Assembly (NCBI RefSeq): GCF_001693735.1
Contig: NZ_LWDV01000002.1
Coordinates: forward strand, 1 to 42,296
Length of the DNA: 42,296 nt
Source of the DNA: Orenia metallireducens
GTDB lineage: Bacteria > Bacillota > Halanaerobiia > Halobacteroidales > Halobacteroidaceae
Direction: 5' to 3'
The translations under genes were made by a program, and so were the position numbers. Positions 26,231-35,065 of this stretch are shown in pieces (position 1 is the stretch's first letter; every line of letters starts with the position of its first letter). Under the pieces are notes generated by a model. It was not told the DNA's origin and ran no database searches. It saw nothing but the letters and a program-made list of their open reading frames with translations.

Positions 26231-27442
26231 ATGAAGAAGGAGATGTTAAATAAGCCCAATCAATTAATAAGTATTGTTCCTGAACAGAAGGTCACCACTA
26301 CCCAAAGAAAAGCATATAATAGTTTTTTAAAGTATGCACAAAGAAAATTAAAGTTTGAAGATTATAAAGAGAACATATTCAAGATTCCCTATAGTGAATT
26401 ACATAAAAGAGCTAATCTCAAAAATAAGAATACTGAGTATATATATCAAGAGTTAGAGGGGTTAATGAAGACTACTGTTAAGATAGTTGATAAGGAAAAT
26501 CCAGATAATTGGAAAGCATTTACCTTATTAAGTTACATTGAAAGAAAGGATAATTTTTACTATTATGAATTGAACCATTTTATTATTAATGCATTAAAGG
26601 AGCAACAATTTTTTACCCCTTTGAATTTGATGATGATAAAATCTTTGGATAGCCAATATTCAATAATTTTTTATGAATTAGCTATTAGATATCAAAAATA
26701 CAAGATACCAAAGATGAGTATTGAAGAGGTTAGGAAATTGACCAATACTAAAAGTGAATATAAGCGATTTTATAATTTTAGAAAAAGAGTTTTAGATGTC
26801 GCCTGTGAGGAAATATCGAAAAAAACTGATATTAAACTCTCCTATATTACTGAAAAGAGGGGCAGAAGAATAGCTTTTATTGATTTTAAAATTGAGAGAA
26901 AGAAAGAAGAAATACCTGTTGAGATTAAAGTTAAAGAGCAGGAATATTCAGCAGAGGTCTTAGGATTATTTAATCTATTACCTAAAGTTGAACAGGTAGA
27001 GAGTAATAAAAGAGAATTAGCTAAATTACTAGAAGAGCATAGTTTTAGATATTTGAAGGCTGACATTGAGTATGCTAAAGAGTCTAATCCTGATAATTTT
27101 ATAGGCTTTCTCAAGGCATCTTGTCAGAATGCTCATTACTCTAGTGTTGAAATTGAGAAGGAAGAGAAGCAGAAAGAGTTAGCTAAACAAAGGGAAGAAG
27201 CTGAGATGAAGAGAAAGGAGCTTGAAGAAAAAATAGAGAAGAAGGCTAGAGCAAAGGCTATGGAGCGGTATAAAGTTTTATCAGATAGTGAGCTAGAAAG
27301 GTATGAGCAGGAATATAGAAAGATGGCTAAGCTGGTACCAAAAAGCATAAGACCAGCTAAGAAAGAGTATATAATTGGATCTTTGGAGGATAAGTTTAAA
27401 GAAGAATTAAGAGATTTGCTAGGAAATGATTTCTTAGTATAG
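26231..27442 (+). CDS. Rep_3/RepB-type plasmid replication initiator
   Basis: Binds the upstream iterons to open the origin and, as a dimer, probably represses its own gene. 403 residues: first winged helix in the N-terminal part ([38 protein letters not shown]), the linking segment [20 protein letters not shown]-like (seen as [20 protein letters not shown]), and a second winged helix at [21 protein letters not shown] long K/E-rich helical tail follows, shared with the split rep at 21339. ATG with TAGGAGGAG upstream. This is the only initiator here with an uninterrupted frame, so probably the active one. Confidence 0.9.
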   Translation: MKKEMLNKPNQLISIVPEQKVTTTQRKAYNSFLKYAQRKLKFEDYKENIFKIPYSELHKRANLKNKNTEYIYQELEGLMKTTVKIVDKENPDNWKAFTLLSYIERKDNFYYYELNHFIINALKEQQFFTPLNLMMIKSLDSQYSIIFYELAIRYQKYKIPKMSIEEVRKLTNTKSEYKRFYNFRKRVLDVACEEISKKTDIKLSYITEKRGRRIAFIDFKIERKKEEIPVEIKVKEQEYSAEVLGLFNLLPKVEQVESNKRELAKLLEEHSFRYLKADIEYAKESNPDNFIGFLKASCQNAHYSSVEIEKEEKQKELAKQREEAEMKRKELEEKIEKKARAKAMERYKVLSDSELERYEQEYRKMAKLVPKSIRPAKKEYIIGSLEDKFKEELRDLLGNDFLV

Positions 27443-27743
27443 CATTAAGAACTATTAAATGAATATAGATCTGTGTAATAGATATATCAGCATGTCCCAA
27501 AGCTTTTCTAACCTTCTCTAGATTATGACACTCCCTTAATAAATCTGTTGCATAAGTGTGTCGTAAGGTGTGGGGCGTAACTTTCTTTTCTTGATAGCTT
27601 TTATCTAATTTATTTCCATTATCATCTCGATAATATTTGGTAACTTCCTCTTGGATTCCTGCCTTTTTAGCATATTTATAGATCATCTTTCTCATATTTA
27701 CGTGATTTAATCGATTACCTGTTAAACTAGTAAATACTAATCC
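27396..27743 (-). pseudogene. C-terminal fragment of a tyrosine recombinase
   Basis: The frame includes [20 protein letters not shown], then [36 protein letters not shown]. That is box II of integrases: HxxR(H), the GH pair and the nucleophilic Tyr in IYIH. The N-terminal DNA-binding half is missing, a stop lies upstream of 27743, and the tail runs through the 3' end of the rep gene, so the junction is a rearrangement scar. Confidence 0.8.
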
Positions 27744-27870
27744 TTAAAAGATCTTAAAAAAAAGATAAATATTAAGTATAGATTTAATCTCTCTAGCAAG
27801 AAAATCAAGCTTAAAAGTATTTAAGTAATCCAATTTATAGTTATAAATTTATGTTTAGATCTATCAAATT

Positions 27871-28171
27871 ATCGTAAAGATTGATTTTTACTCTCTAAGA
27901 GCTTCAATAAGCATTGGTGATATTCTTCAAAGTAGACTGCTTAATCCCACCCTTGTCCATATTATTAGGCATATGATGTATGGGCTACTAGATAACAGAC
28001 CAAAAAGGGCATAAATGCCCCATCTTTTATCAGTTCAGCATCCCTATACTGGCTATAATCTCTGATTTTATTCTCTTCTAGCAAAGTTGCTAATCTGCCT
28101 TGAAAGTTAATCAATTGTTTGTGATTATTTATATCTTGAATTTCTGCTTTTAGTCTTTTAGTTATTGACAT
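27871..28171 (-). pseudogene. Deletion derivative of the winged-helix-like gene
   Basis: Starts at ATG 28171 (MSITKRLKAEIQDINNHKQL) after CTCAAAATAATGAGGAGG. It follows the gene at 23989 for about 40 residues, jumps to DYSQYRDAELIKDGAFMPFL, then to CYLVAH where a stop ends the frame at 27965. Out-of-frame matches to two later regions of the full gene continue to about 27871. At least three internal deletions therefore removed most of the protein, while the promoter and leader are preserved. Confidence 0.8.
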
Positions 28172-28410
28172 AAAAAATAACCTCCTCATTATTTTGAGCA
28201 GGTTTCCTAAACTTAAATATTCTTTGTCAGTTTTTAACAGCAATTAACCTCTTGTTGTATTTATCTGATATTATATAAGTACAAATTTGATATTTAAGTT
28301 TCCAAAACGGGTGCGAATCGTTTTTTGGAAACCTACTTTAAAAACTCCGTGTATCCAGCACGGTGTTTTTAATTTTTTTGGATATTTTTGTTCAAAAACT
28401 AAGTAAACTT
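28172..28410 (-). ncRNA. Structured 5' leader, copy 2
   Basis: Same order of elements as 23742-23988: a P1 hairpin CCGTG/CACGG with T tail, P2 with identical stem arms GTTTCC+AAAACG / CGTTTT+GGAAAC and loop ATTCGCACC (28298-28332), P3 with TTGTA..TTAT / ATAA..TACAA, and CTCA/TGAG at the ribosome site. AGGTTTCC (28334-28327) and GGAAACCT (28207-28200) again give an 8-bp alternative pairing. The downstream gene is dead, so this copy may survive as an RNA or is a recent relic. Confidence 0.55.
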
Positions 28411-28416
28411 GTCCTA

Positions 28417-28445
28417 ATTATATAGCAAAAATTTGAATTAATCAA
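28417..28445 (-). promoter_or_regulatory. Promoter of leader copy 2
   Basis: On the minus strand TTGATT (28445-28440), a 17-bp spacer and TATAAT (28422-28417). The spacer is nearly identical to that of the promoter at 23707. Confidence 0.75.
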
Positions 28446-28523
28446 CTTCTCTGTTGAGAGCTAATTCTTATAATTATCTATTCCATAGAAAAAGACTCTA
28501 TCCACCTAGGTAAGGCCTTAACT

Positions 28524-28760
28524 TTATTTATTTACAATCTTAATATCCTTAATCTCATGGGAATGATTATTAAATTTCAGCTCTAAAGCTTTCACATTCT
28601 CTTTATTTTCAGCGATTGTCTCTCTAATCACCTTAATATCTCTCTTCATCTCATTTTGATTACTCTCAATTTTATTAATCTTAGCCTCTAAACTATCAAG
28701 TCTATCTCCTATTCCATCAAACTTGCTTAGTATTAGCTTTAAATCTCTTCAGTACTTATC
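28524..28760 (-). pseudogene. Short coiled-coil protein, frameshifted
   Basis: Reads GEAISTEEI-stop and, one frame over, KLILSKFDGIGDRLDSLEAK, then INKIESNQNEMKRDIKVIRE and a helical tail ending IKDIKIVNK. The heptad pattern predicts a coiled coil of about 75 residues. One missing T in the ATTT run would restore a single frame, and GGGAGGG lies just upstream. No ATG/GTG/TTG was found in the main frame before the coil. Function unknown. Confidence 0.5.
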
Positions 28761-28879
28761 GCTTCTCCCTCCCTAAACCTATCTTATCTATTAATATCAA
28801 TTCTATTTTAATCATTAGCAAAGTTATAATCTTAATTATAGCATAGCCTCAGATTATTGTAAATCAAGTCTCTTCTACT

Positions 28880-29503
28880 CTATTGAATCTCTGCATTTTC
28901 AAATAAAAAGGTCAGTGCCTCTTCAACAATAAAAGACTTATCCTGCTCTGTCCTATCTGCTACACTATCTAGCTTTTCAATCATCTTTTCCTTTAAATAA
29001 TAGGTTCTTCTAACCTTCTTCTTATCCTTCTGATTAGGAATAATCAACTTAGTAGGATCAAGGTCTATTGGAGAATCCTCTTTCTTTACTAATTTTGCTC
29101 CAATATCAGGTTGGTTTAAAAAGTAAGTCAAAGCTAGTTCAACAAGATAAGACTTATTATTACCAGTCTTCCTAGCAAAGCTATCTATCTCATTAACGAT
29201 ACTCTTTCTTAAATAATATGTTCTTCTAATCTCTTCATTATTATCTCCACTATCGATATTATTTGTTACCTTACTTTCATTCTTCTTAGTAGTATTCTCA
29301 TCTTTATTGTAAACTTTATTATTAATAGTATTATTTAATTTATTCTTTTCTTTATTCTCTTCTTTAGTACTCTCTACTTCCTTATTTTCTTGATTTTCTA
29401 CCACTTCTTGATCTTTACTACTACCCTTCTCTTCCTTCAATTTATCAGCATTACTCTTCATCTTACTCTTTAAATTATTAAAGAAATCATTCTCCTTAGT
29501 CAA
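28880..29503 (-). CDS. ParA partner with two ribbon-helix-helix domains
   Basis: About 207 residues. A disordered, K/E/N-rich N-terminal half leads to two homologous segments: RRTYYLRKSIVNEIDSFARK...KSYLVELALTYFL (about 100-137) and RRTYYLKEKMIEKLDSVADR...KSFIVEEALTFLF. Each has the strand-helix-helix look of an RHH/omega-type DNA-binding unit. As the gene overlaps or abuts the 3' end of parA, it should be the centromere-binding protein of a type Ib-like system. I choose TTG at 29503 (GAGGGTGG 6 nt upstream). TTG at 29521 adds six residues. Confidence 0.75.
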   Translation of the reverse strand: MTKENDFFNNLKSKMKSNADKLKEEKGSSKDQEVVENQENKEVESTKEENKEKNKLNNTINNKVYNKDENTTKKNESKVTNNIDSGDNNEEIRRTYYLRKSIVNEIDSFARKTGNNKSYLVELALTYFLNQPDIGAKLVKKEDSPIDLDPTKLIIPNQKDKKKVRRTYYLKEKMIEKLDSVADRTEQDKSFIVEEALTFLFENAEIQ

Positions 29504-30248
29504 TCTCAACCACCCTCTCAATTATAGGATATAGCTGCTTCTGTGCCTCTTCATCATACTCAAAGATCGTCTTACCCTGTTTAGTAGCCTCAGTAATCTT
29601 AATTCTTCGATAAACAGGATTTGTCACTATCTCTTGGCCTGCAAAACTCTCCTCTAACATCTTCAGATTCTCTCTGCCTTCATTGGTTCTAGAATCATAC
29701 ATATTAGGAATGATCAATTTAATCTTAGCAAAATCCAATCTTAAATCCTCTAAATAGTCAAAGATAGTCGCCAGCCCATCGATAGCAGGTATCTCTAGCT
29801 GCACAGGAATAAAGATATAATCAATAAAGAACAATATCGCACTATTGATGATACTTCTTGAAGGACTACAATCAAAGATCACATAATCATAATCCATCTC
29901 CTCTAAGCCTGCCAATTTCTCATCAAGTAAGGTAGTTAGAAACATCGCATTATTATTAAACTCCTTCTCGATAATCTCATACTTGCTATTAGGAAGTAAG
30001 TCTAAATTCTCTCTAGCCTCAATAATACACTCCTTAATATTAGCCGCTGAATGAGGATTAATTAAATCATAAAAACTCTTCCTCTCTTGATTCCTATCAA
30101 TCCCTAACATTAAAGAACAATCATTCTGTGAATCCAAATCAATTAATAAAACCTTATAGTCAACCTTAGCTAAAGCATGAGCAATATTTACTGCCAATGT
30201 AGACTTACCAACGCCACCCTTATTGTTATAAAAGGCTATCTTCTTCAT
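29496..30248 (-). CDS. parA: ParA-type plasmid partition ATPase
   Basis: A Walker-type ATPase that moves plasmid cargo over the nucleoid. 250 residues with deviant Walker A KKIAFYNNKGGVGKSTLAV at the N-terminus, Walker A' VLLIDLDSQND, Walker B YVIFDCSPSRS and the late IIPNMYDSRT segment. No N-terminal HTH, hence Ib/Soj-like size. Its end overlaps the RHH partner's start region, so the two are coupled. A repeat-rich stretch upstream is the likely centromere/operator. Confidence 0.93.
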   Translation of the reverse strand: MKKIAFYNNKGGVGKSTLAVNIAHALAKVDYKVLLIDLDSQNDCSLMLGIDRNQERKSFYDLINPHSAANIKECIIEARENLDLLPNSKYEIIEKEFNNNAMFLTTLLDEKLAGLEEMDYDYVIFDCSPSRSIINSAILFFIDYIFIPVQLEIPAIDGLATIFDYLEDLRLDFAKIKLIIPNMYDSRTNEGRENLKMLEESFAGQEIVTNPVYRRIKITEATKQGKTIFEYDEEAQKQLYPIIERVVEID

Positions 30249-30660
30249 CTAATCCCTCCTATGTATTGTTATGTTAGTATTTCAATAAATTTTACAATAA
30301 TAAATAAATAATAAACAACATAATATTTGTAATAAATATTAAAATAATATTTATCATAATATAAACAATCTCATATATAATATTAATTACAATAAATTTT
30401 GTATAAACTTAACAATAAAATTTACAATTAACTAGAACATAAACATTAACATTGATTGTAGAATAAAAACTACAATAAACTTTAACATCGATGTTACAAT
30501 AATAAGGATAATAAGTTTTAGAATTGATGTTACAATTATAATATTAATTAAAATAAATTTCAACATTTGATCCCAATAATATCTATCATAAAGATAACAA
30601 TATCACCTTTGAAACAGAATCATATTTTTGATCTAATTTATTTTTTTACTTTTTTTCTGC
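30249..30660. promoter_or_regulatory. Repeat-rich parA upstream region, candidate parS
   Basis: AT-rich (>85% by eye) with recurring TACAATAA/TTACAATTA units, AACATCGATGTT (palindrome near 30485-30496) and imperfect relatives (AACATTGATTGT, GAATTGATGTT) at loose intervals between about 30360 and 30570. RHH-type partners usually bind such short repeats in front of parA. No coding sequence seen up to 30968. Confidence 0.5.
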
Positions 30661-30968
30661 TTTAATTTCCCCCCCTTAAAAAACCATAAAAATCTACTCT
30701 ATCTTCTTTAAAGTCTGATCATCAATCTCTGCTTTTCTTTTAAAAATTAATAAGTAAGATCCAATTATTATAATTTTACTATAGTCCTTTTGGAAAGAAA
30801 GTAAAATAATTAATCTTTCTATATCAACTTATAGAATTCAAGATAGAAATAAAGGGATATTACTTATTGTTTAGTCTAAAATATTATGATTTTGCCACAC
30901 TTTTTAAGAAAAGAAAAAATTAATAATTTAGCAAATAACTTGACTACTGGGAAGAGGTGAAATAAGAA

Positions 30969-31403
30969 ATGTTATTGAATCTATTACTTCAAGAACGCAT
31001 AGCTACTAAAATAAAGGCAAAAGATTGGTATGATGTTACTAATAAAGCAGGAGAGCTTTTACTAAAAGATGATTTAATTGAAAATAGATATATAGATGCA
31101 ATGATTAAGTCTATAGAGGTTAATGGTCCTTATATTGTAATCGCTAAAGGGGTAGCAATTTTACATGCTCGTTCAGAGGATGGAGTAAAGAATTTAGGAA
31201 TGAGTCTACTTACTCTTGCTTCTCCAATAAAATTTGGTTATGAATGTAATGACCCAATACAAATAGCTTTTGCTTTAGGGGCATTAGATAGAAATAAATA
31301 TTTGCAAGCACTATCAGACTTGTCTCTCTCCAAGCCCTTAATACTTTTAAAACTCTATTCTTTACATAAACTATTCTATCTTTTGATCCCTTACCTGCTA
31401 TGA
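30969..31403 (+). pseudogene. PTS EIIA (type 2), C-terminally disrupted
   Basis: Phosphotransfer domain of the mannitol/fructose/ascorbate class. Residues 1-117 align by eye with the intact EIIA at 40088 (YIDAMIKSIEVNGPYIVIAK vs YIQSMIKNVYDNGPYMVIVP), and the phospho-accepting His is in AILHARSEDGV. After LQALSDLS the sequence switches to unrelated hydrophobic codons, so the last approximately 25 residues of the fold are replaced. No EIIB/EIIC follows. A ribosome site (GAAGAGGTG) is present, so a truncated product may still be made. Confidence 0.7.
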
Positions 31404-31540
31404 TTTTGATTTTTTCTATTGTTAAATTAATATGTTTTAATTTTATAGAATAGTTTGTCAGTCATAGTTATTTTTAATTATTAAAAGGATTGAATCAATT
31501 ATTCAAGCTATTAGACAAAAAGAATAAAAAGTGATAGAAT

Positions 31541-31578
31541 AAAAAACGCAAGATAACGTCACTTATCGTGCGTTTTTT
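31541..31578 (+). terminator. Rho-independent terminator
   Basis: AAAAAACGCA-GATAA stem pairing with TTATC-TGCGTTTTTT, with T-run tail. It lies 138 bp after the broken EIIA and just before the recombinase gene. Confidence 0.85.
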
Positions 31579-31660
31579 AGAAGGGGATTTTTAGCTATTT
31601 TTTACTTAAAATATTAGGTTTAGAAGTAATAAAAACGTTATAAATATATTTTAAGGAAGG

Positions 31661-32563
31661 ATGAGTTTAATTTTGAATCAAATCCATAAAATAGATAATG
31701 AGATCGATAGTAGTTATCAAATTAGAAATCAAGGGCGGACAGATGACAAAGTTATCCAGATGTGGCTCTATGGAAAAAGCAACCATACCCAGCGAGGATA
31801 TCAGAGAGATGTCAGCGAATTTTTGGAATACATAGAATTAGAATCTTTAAGAGAGGTCCGCTTAGAGGATCTTCAAGATTTTTCTAATTTTTTAGAGGAA
31901 AAGGGTTTGGCTGATTCTACTAGAGCTAGAAAGCTATCGGCGATTAAATCTTTATTCTCTTTTGCTAATAAGATTGGCTATCTCTATTATAATGTAGGAA
32001 CTCCAATTCAAACACCTAAAGTAAAGAATCGCTTGGGCGAAAAGATCTTAAGTGAAGAAGAAATATTTAGAATGTTAGCTAATACCAAAAATCAGAGAAA
32101 TTATGTTTTGATTAGATTAATGTATGTCTCTGGAGCAAGGGTCAGTGAAATCTGTAGCTTAAAATGGAGAGATGCCCAAATCCATAAGGATGCAGGAGTC
32201 TTAAATATCTTCGGCAAGGGTGGTAAGACTCGGACAGTCTTTCTTAGTCCAAAGACTTGGGAAGAATTAATCAAACTTAAAAAGGAGGCTAATCAAGACG
32301 ATCCAATCTTTGAGAGTCAAAAGGGCGGACACTTAGATCCTTCGGCAGCATATCGAATTGTAAAAAAGGTTGCTAAAAAAGCTGGAATTGATAAGGAAGT
32401 TAGTCCCCATTGGTTACGCCATGCCCACGCCTCCCATGCACTAGATAAGGGGGTAGCTCCTCATGTGGTGCGAGACACCCTTGGACATTCTTCAATTGCT
32501 ACTACTAATCGCTATTCTCATGCTAGACCCGAGGACAGCTCAGCTCGGAGTTTGTCGTTATAG
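31661..32563 (+). CDS. Tyrosine recombinase (XerC/D-like)
   Basis: Site-specific recombinase of 300 residues with both domains: an N-terminal SAM-like core-binding domain (MWLYGKSNHTQRGYQRDVSEF) and a catalytic domain with Arg in SGARVSEICSLKW, Lys in FGKGGKTRTVFLS, HWLRHAHASHAL (His, Arg), LGHSSIATTNRYSH (His, nucleophilic Tyr). All catalytic residues are present. ATG 31661 is very close to its AAGGAAGG site, so TTG 31673 could be the real start. It could resolve plasmid multimers or integrate an element. A 22-bp palindrome overlaps its stop. Confidence 0.93.
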   Translation: MSLILNQIHKIDNEIDSSYQIRNQGRTDDKVIQMWLYGKSNHTQRGYQRDVSEFLEYIELESLREVRLEDLQDFSNFLEEKGLADSTRARKLSAIKSLFSFANKIGYLYYNVGTPIQTPKVKNRLGEKILSEEEIFRMLANTKNQRNYVLIRLMYVSGARVSEICSLKWRDAQIHKDAGVLNIFGKGGKTRTVFLSPKTWEELIKLKKEANQDDPIFESQKGGHLDPSAAYRIVKKVAKKAGIDKEVSPHWLRHAHASHALDKGVAPHVVRDTLGHSSIATTNRYSHARPEDSSARSLSL

Positions 32564-32580
32564 TAAATTAATTTACTATA
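32559..32580. repeat. Perfect 22-bp palindrome at the recombinase 3' end
   Basis: Half-site TATAGTAAATT repeated inversely with no spacer, covering the last bases and the stop codon of the recombinase gene. It may be a terminator-like hairpin without T tail or a recombination site. Confidence 0.5.
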
Positions 32581-32640
32581 ATATCAATAAATCAATTTTT
32601 GTTATTTGTCAAAATCAATCTTCTTTTGCCACATATAATT

Positions 32641-33897
32641 TTAATGACCACCAGTCAAATTATAGACCTCTTTAAAACCTAAATTAATCAAGAGATTCTG
32701 AACAGCATTCCCAATTACCCCTCTATTACAATAAGTCACAGTGATTTTATTCTTATCTAAATTATTAGCCTCTTCTCTCAAATCAGATAATGGAATACTA
32801 CTCCCATTATCAACATGGGATTGCTCATGCTGCTTTTTAGCTCTAACATCTATAATTTGAAAGTCTTGACCATACCATCATTCTTTCTCTCAACTAATTC
32901 TTGAGGTGTAATGGTTTTTACTCCTTGATTTAAATTATTATCTAAGATCATTCCTGTATACATCACTAGATCTTTGGTAGTAGAAAAGGGAGGTGAATAA
33001 GCAAGATCTAAGTAGAATAAATCCTCTGCCTTAACACCATAACTAATAGCAGTCGCAAAGACATCTATCCTCTTATCTACACCCTTCTTACCGATAATCT
33101 GTACTCCTAATAATTTAGTAGTATTCTTAATCAGCAATAGCTTTAATCGTCATATTAGAGCTTTCACTAAAATACTTAGATTGATTTGGTTTAATGTTAT
33201 AAATAACTTCTACTTCATAGCCTAGCTTAATTGCTTCCTTTTCTGATAATTCAGTATATCCAATTGCTAAATCAAAAAGTTTAACAATTTCTGTTCCTAA
33301 AACACCTCTAAAGGTTAAATTACCTCCTGTTAGCTGGTCTCCAGCGATTCGTCCCATCTTATTAGCAACAGTTCCTAAAGGTCGATAAATACCTTGACCT
33401 GTAATTAAAGAATAGCTCTCTACACAATCACCAACTGCATAAATATCCTTAAGGTTATTCTCCATTCTGCGATTAACCTTAATTGCTCCACTCTCTCCTA
33501 GGTTAATACCTATCTCTTCACCTAATCTAACATTAGGTTTAACCCCAATAGCTACAATCAACATCTCAGTCTCAATCTCTTGACCTAACTTAGTAACTAT
33601 ACTCTTGATTTTATTATCCCCTTTTATCTTTGCAATGCTATCCTCTAAAATCAAGTTAACCCCTTTTTTCCTTAGGTAATCCTCTATTCTAATAGTCATA
33701 TGATGATCTAAAAAGTTTATTACCTGTTTAGGTTTTTCTTTTACTACAAACTCTTTAATCTTATCACCACTAGTAACATTTCTAACTGTAAAGATATTCT
33801 CCTTATCTATCCCTTGAATCTGAGAAACTATAGGAGTAGCCTCAGTTGCTAAGACCAGTTTATTAAATAAGTCATCTTTGTTAATTGCTTTACTCAT
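32641..33897 (-). pseudogene. Decayed CoA-disulfide reductase/NADH oxidase with rhodanese domain
   Basis: Three pieces of one flavoprotein: 33897-33127 (YDKLVLATEATP-like start seen as NKLVLATEATPIV, GVKPNVRLGEEIGI, the FAD motif IYAVGDCVES), 33137-32850 (dimerisation domain: GVQIIGKKGVDKRIDVFATA) and about 32870-32641 (rhodanese: IIDVRAKKQHEQSH, active-site Cys in TYCNRGVIGN, NLTGGH-stop). The N-terminal FAD-binding GxGxxG with the redox Cys, and most of the NAD-binding motif, are deleted, and two frame changes separate the pieces. Confidence 0.85.
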
Positions 33898-33956
33898 TAT
33901 AATTTAGTCACCCTTTCTAAGATAGGATAGAATTGTTTTTCAGCTTTACTTCTGTA

Positions 33957-33991
33957 AAGAGTTAGGTGCCTTGCAACCTAGCTCTTTTTTT
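33957..33991 (+). terminator. Terminator-like hairpin
   Basis: AAGAGTTAGGT / ACCTAGCTCTT stem with a 7-nt loop and T7 tail reading plus. No plus-strand gene ends here now, so it marks a lost gene. Confidence 0.7.
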
Positions 33992-34100
33992 AATACCAAT
34001 TTACTAATAATGGATATGATCAGGCATAATTACTATTATTAAATCAAGTAACCTATATTAAGATGGATATAATCAAATTAATTATTATACAGGGGGTCAA

Positions 34101-34250
34101 ATGGAGAACCCAATGGAACCAATTAGGGATAGAAATAAAATCAAAGAGATTAAAGATAAGCTTATAAACTTGTTCGTAAGTGGTGTGAGGAGGTAGGTTT
34201 GGATGATTTGGCAGTAAGAAATCATACATTAAAGAAGAATGAATCAGCAC
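34101..34250 (+). pseudogene. Recombinase/integrase-like remnant
   Basis: MENPMEPIRDRNKIKEIKDK from ATG 34101, with a GGGGGTC-preceded start, resembles the beginning of plasmid integrases (PIRDKxKIxxMKxxL). It reaches a stop at 34193. In another frame KWCEEVGLDDLAVRNHTLKK continues to about 34247. Decayed; the family call is tentative. Confidence 0.35.
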
Positions 34251-34252
34251 TA

Positions 34253-34330
34253 AAAATAATAAAAACGCAAAAACGAATAAAAAGTATGCATATTTTTGCT
34301 TTACTTTTCTTTATAAATGTTTTATAATGT
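34253..34330 (+). promoter_or_regulatory. Promoter and operator of the epimerase-transketolase operon
   Basis: -35 TTTACT (34300-34305), 17-bp spacer, -10 TATAAT (34323-34328). Upstream, GCAAAAACG (34267-34275) and CATATTTTTGC (34289-34299) form an inverted pair abutting the -35, a likely site for a DeoR-type regulator. The block recurs at 38663-38740 and, diverged, at 1249-1310. Confidence 0.7.
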
Positions 34331-34357
34331 ACATATAAATAAAAAGGAGGCAGATAA

Positions 34358-35062
34358 ATGAATAAACAAGAAGTTTCAATTAATCCATCAATTATGTGTG
34401 CAGATTTATGTAACTTAGAAAAGAGTATAAGAGAGATTGAAAAAGAAGGAATAAGTACACTGCATATTGATGTGATCGATGGGTATTTTAGTCCAAGTAT
34501 GCCACTAGGCATAGGCACAATTAAGCAACTAAGAAAAATCACAGATATGGATTTTGATGTTCATATTATGTCTAATAATAATGAATTTTTCATCAAAGAG
34601 ATGCTAGACATTGGAGTCCAGCAAATAACTTTCCATTGTGAAAGCAGCACTCATATCGATCGACTTTTGAAGTTAATAAGAAAAAATGAAGTTAAAGCAG
34701 GATTAGCTTTAAATCCAGCAACTTCACTAAATGATTTAGACTATGTACTACCGTTATGTGACACAGTCATGCTAATGCTAATGAATCCTGGATTTGCAGC
34801 AGATAAAAATGAAAAGCAAGTAGCCTATGCTGAAAAAAAGGTGAAAGATTTATATAAATTAATTAAAGACAGAGGATTGAATACAAATATTGAAGTAGAC
34901 GGACGTGTTTCTTTAGAAGTTATTCCAAAATTAGTGAAGTCTGGAGCAAATATATTGGTAGCAGGTAGCACCAGTTTGTTTAGGTCTGGTAGAAGTATTG
35001 CAGAAAATAAAGTGATTATGGAAGAAGGTATCATGGAAGGATTAAAATTAAGGGAGGAATAA
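34358..35062 (+). CDS. Ribulose-phosphate/allulose-6-phosphate 3-epimerase-like enzyme
   Basis: A TIM-barrel epimerase of 234 residues. The expected metal ligands and acid/base pairs are present: Ser in NPSIMCADL, His and Asp in LHIDVIDGYF, His in FDVHIM and Asp in IEVDGRVS. The phosphate loop is LVAGSTSLFR. The usual GFGGQ segment is changed to MNPGFAADKNE and the first motif to VIDGYFSPSMPLG, so it is a divergent member closer to AlsE/SgcE types than to housekeeping Rpe. ATG with AAAGGAGG upstream. hxlB starts 3 bp after its stop. Confidence 0.8.
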   Translation: MNKQEVSINPSIMCADLCNLEKSIREIEKEGISTLHIDVIDGYFSPSMPLGIGTIKQLRKITDMDFDVHIMSNNNEFFIKEMLDIGVQQITFHCESSTHIDRLLKLIRKNEVKAGLALNPATSLNDLDYVLPLCDTVMLMLMNPGFAADKNEKQVAYAEKKVKDLYKLIKDRGLNTNIEVDGRVSLEVIPKLVKSGANILVAGSTSLFRSGRSIAENKVIMEEGIMEGLKLREE

Positions 35063-35065
35063 AAT

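Noticed and set aside
26026-26259. Minus-strand frame rich in repeated ICSCI/LICSYI
   Set aside because: It is simply the translated iteron array of the origin; the protein repeat period of seven residues equals the 21-bp iteron.
30249-30660. parA upstream repeats as a CRISPR array
   Set aside because: Units are short, degenerate and irregularly spaced, with no constant repeat or spacer length.
27396-34250. The two integrase pieces as halves of one gene split by inversion
   Set aside because: The C-terminal piece reads minus and the N-terminal piece plus, which would fit an inversion, but the N-terminal match is too short and its family uncertain, so I could not show they belong together.
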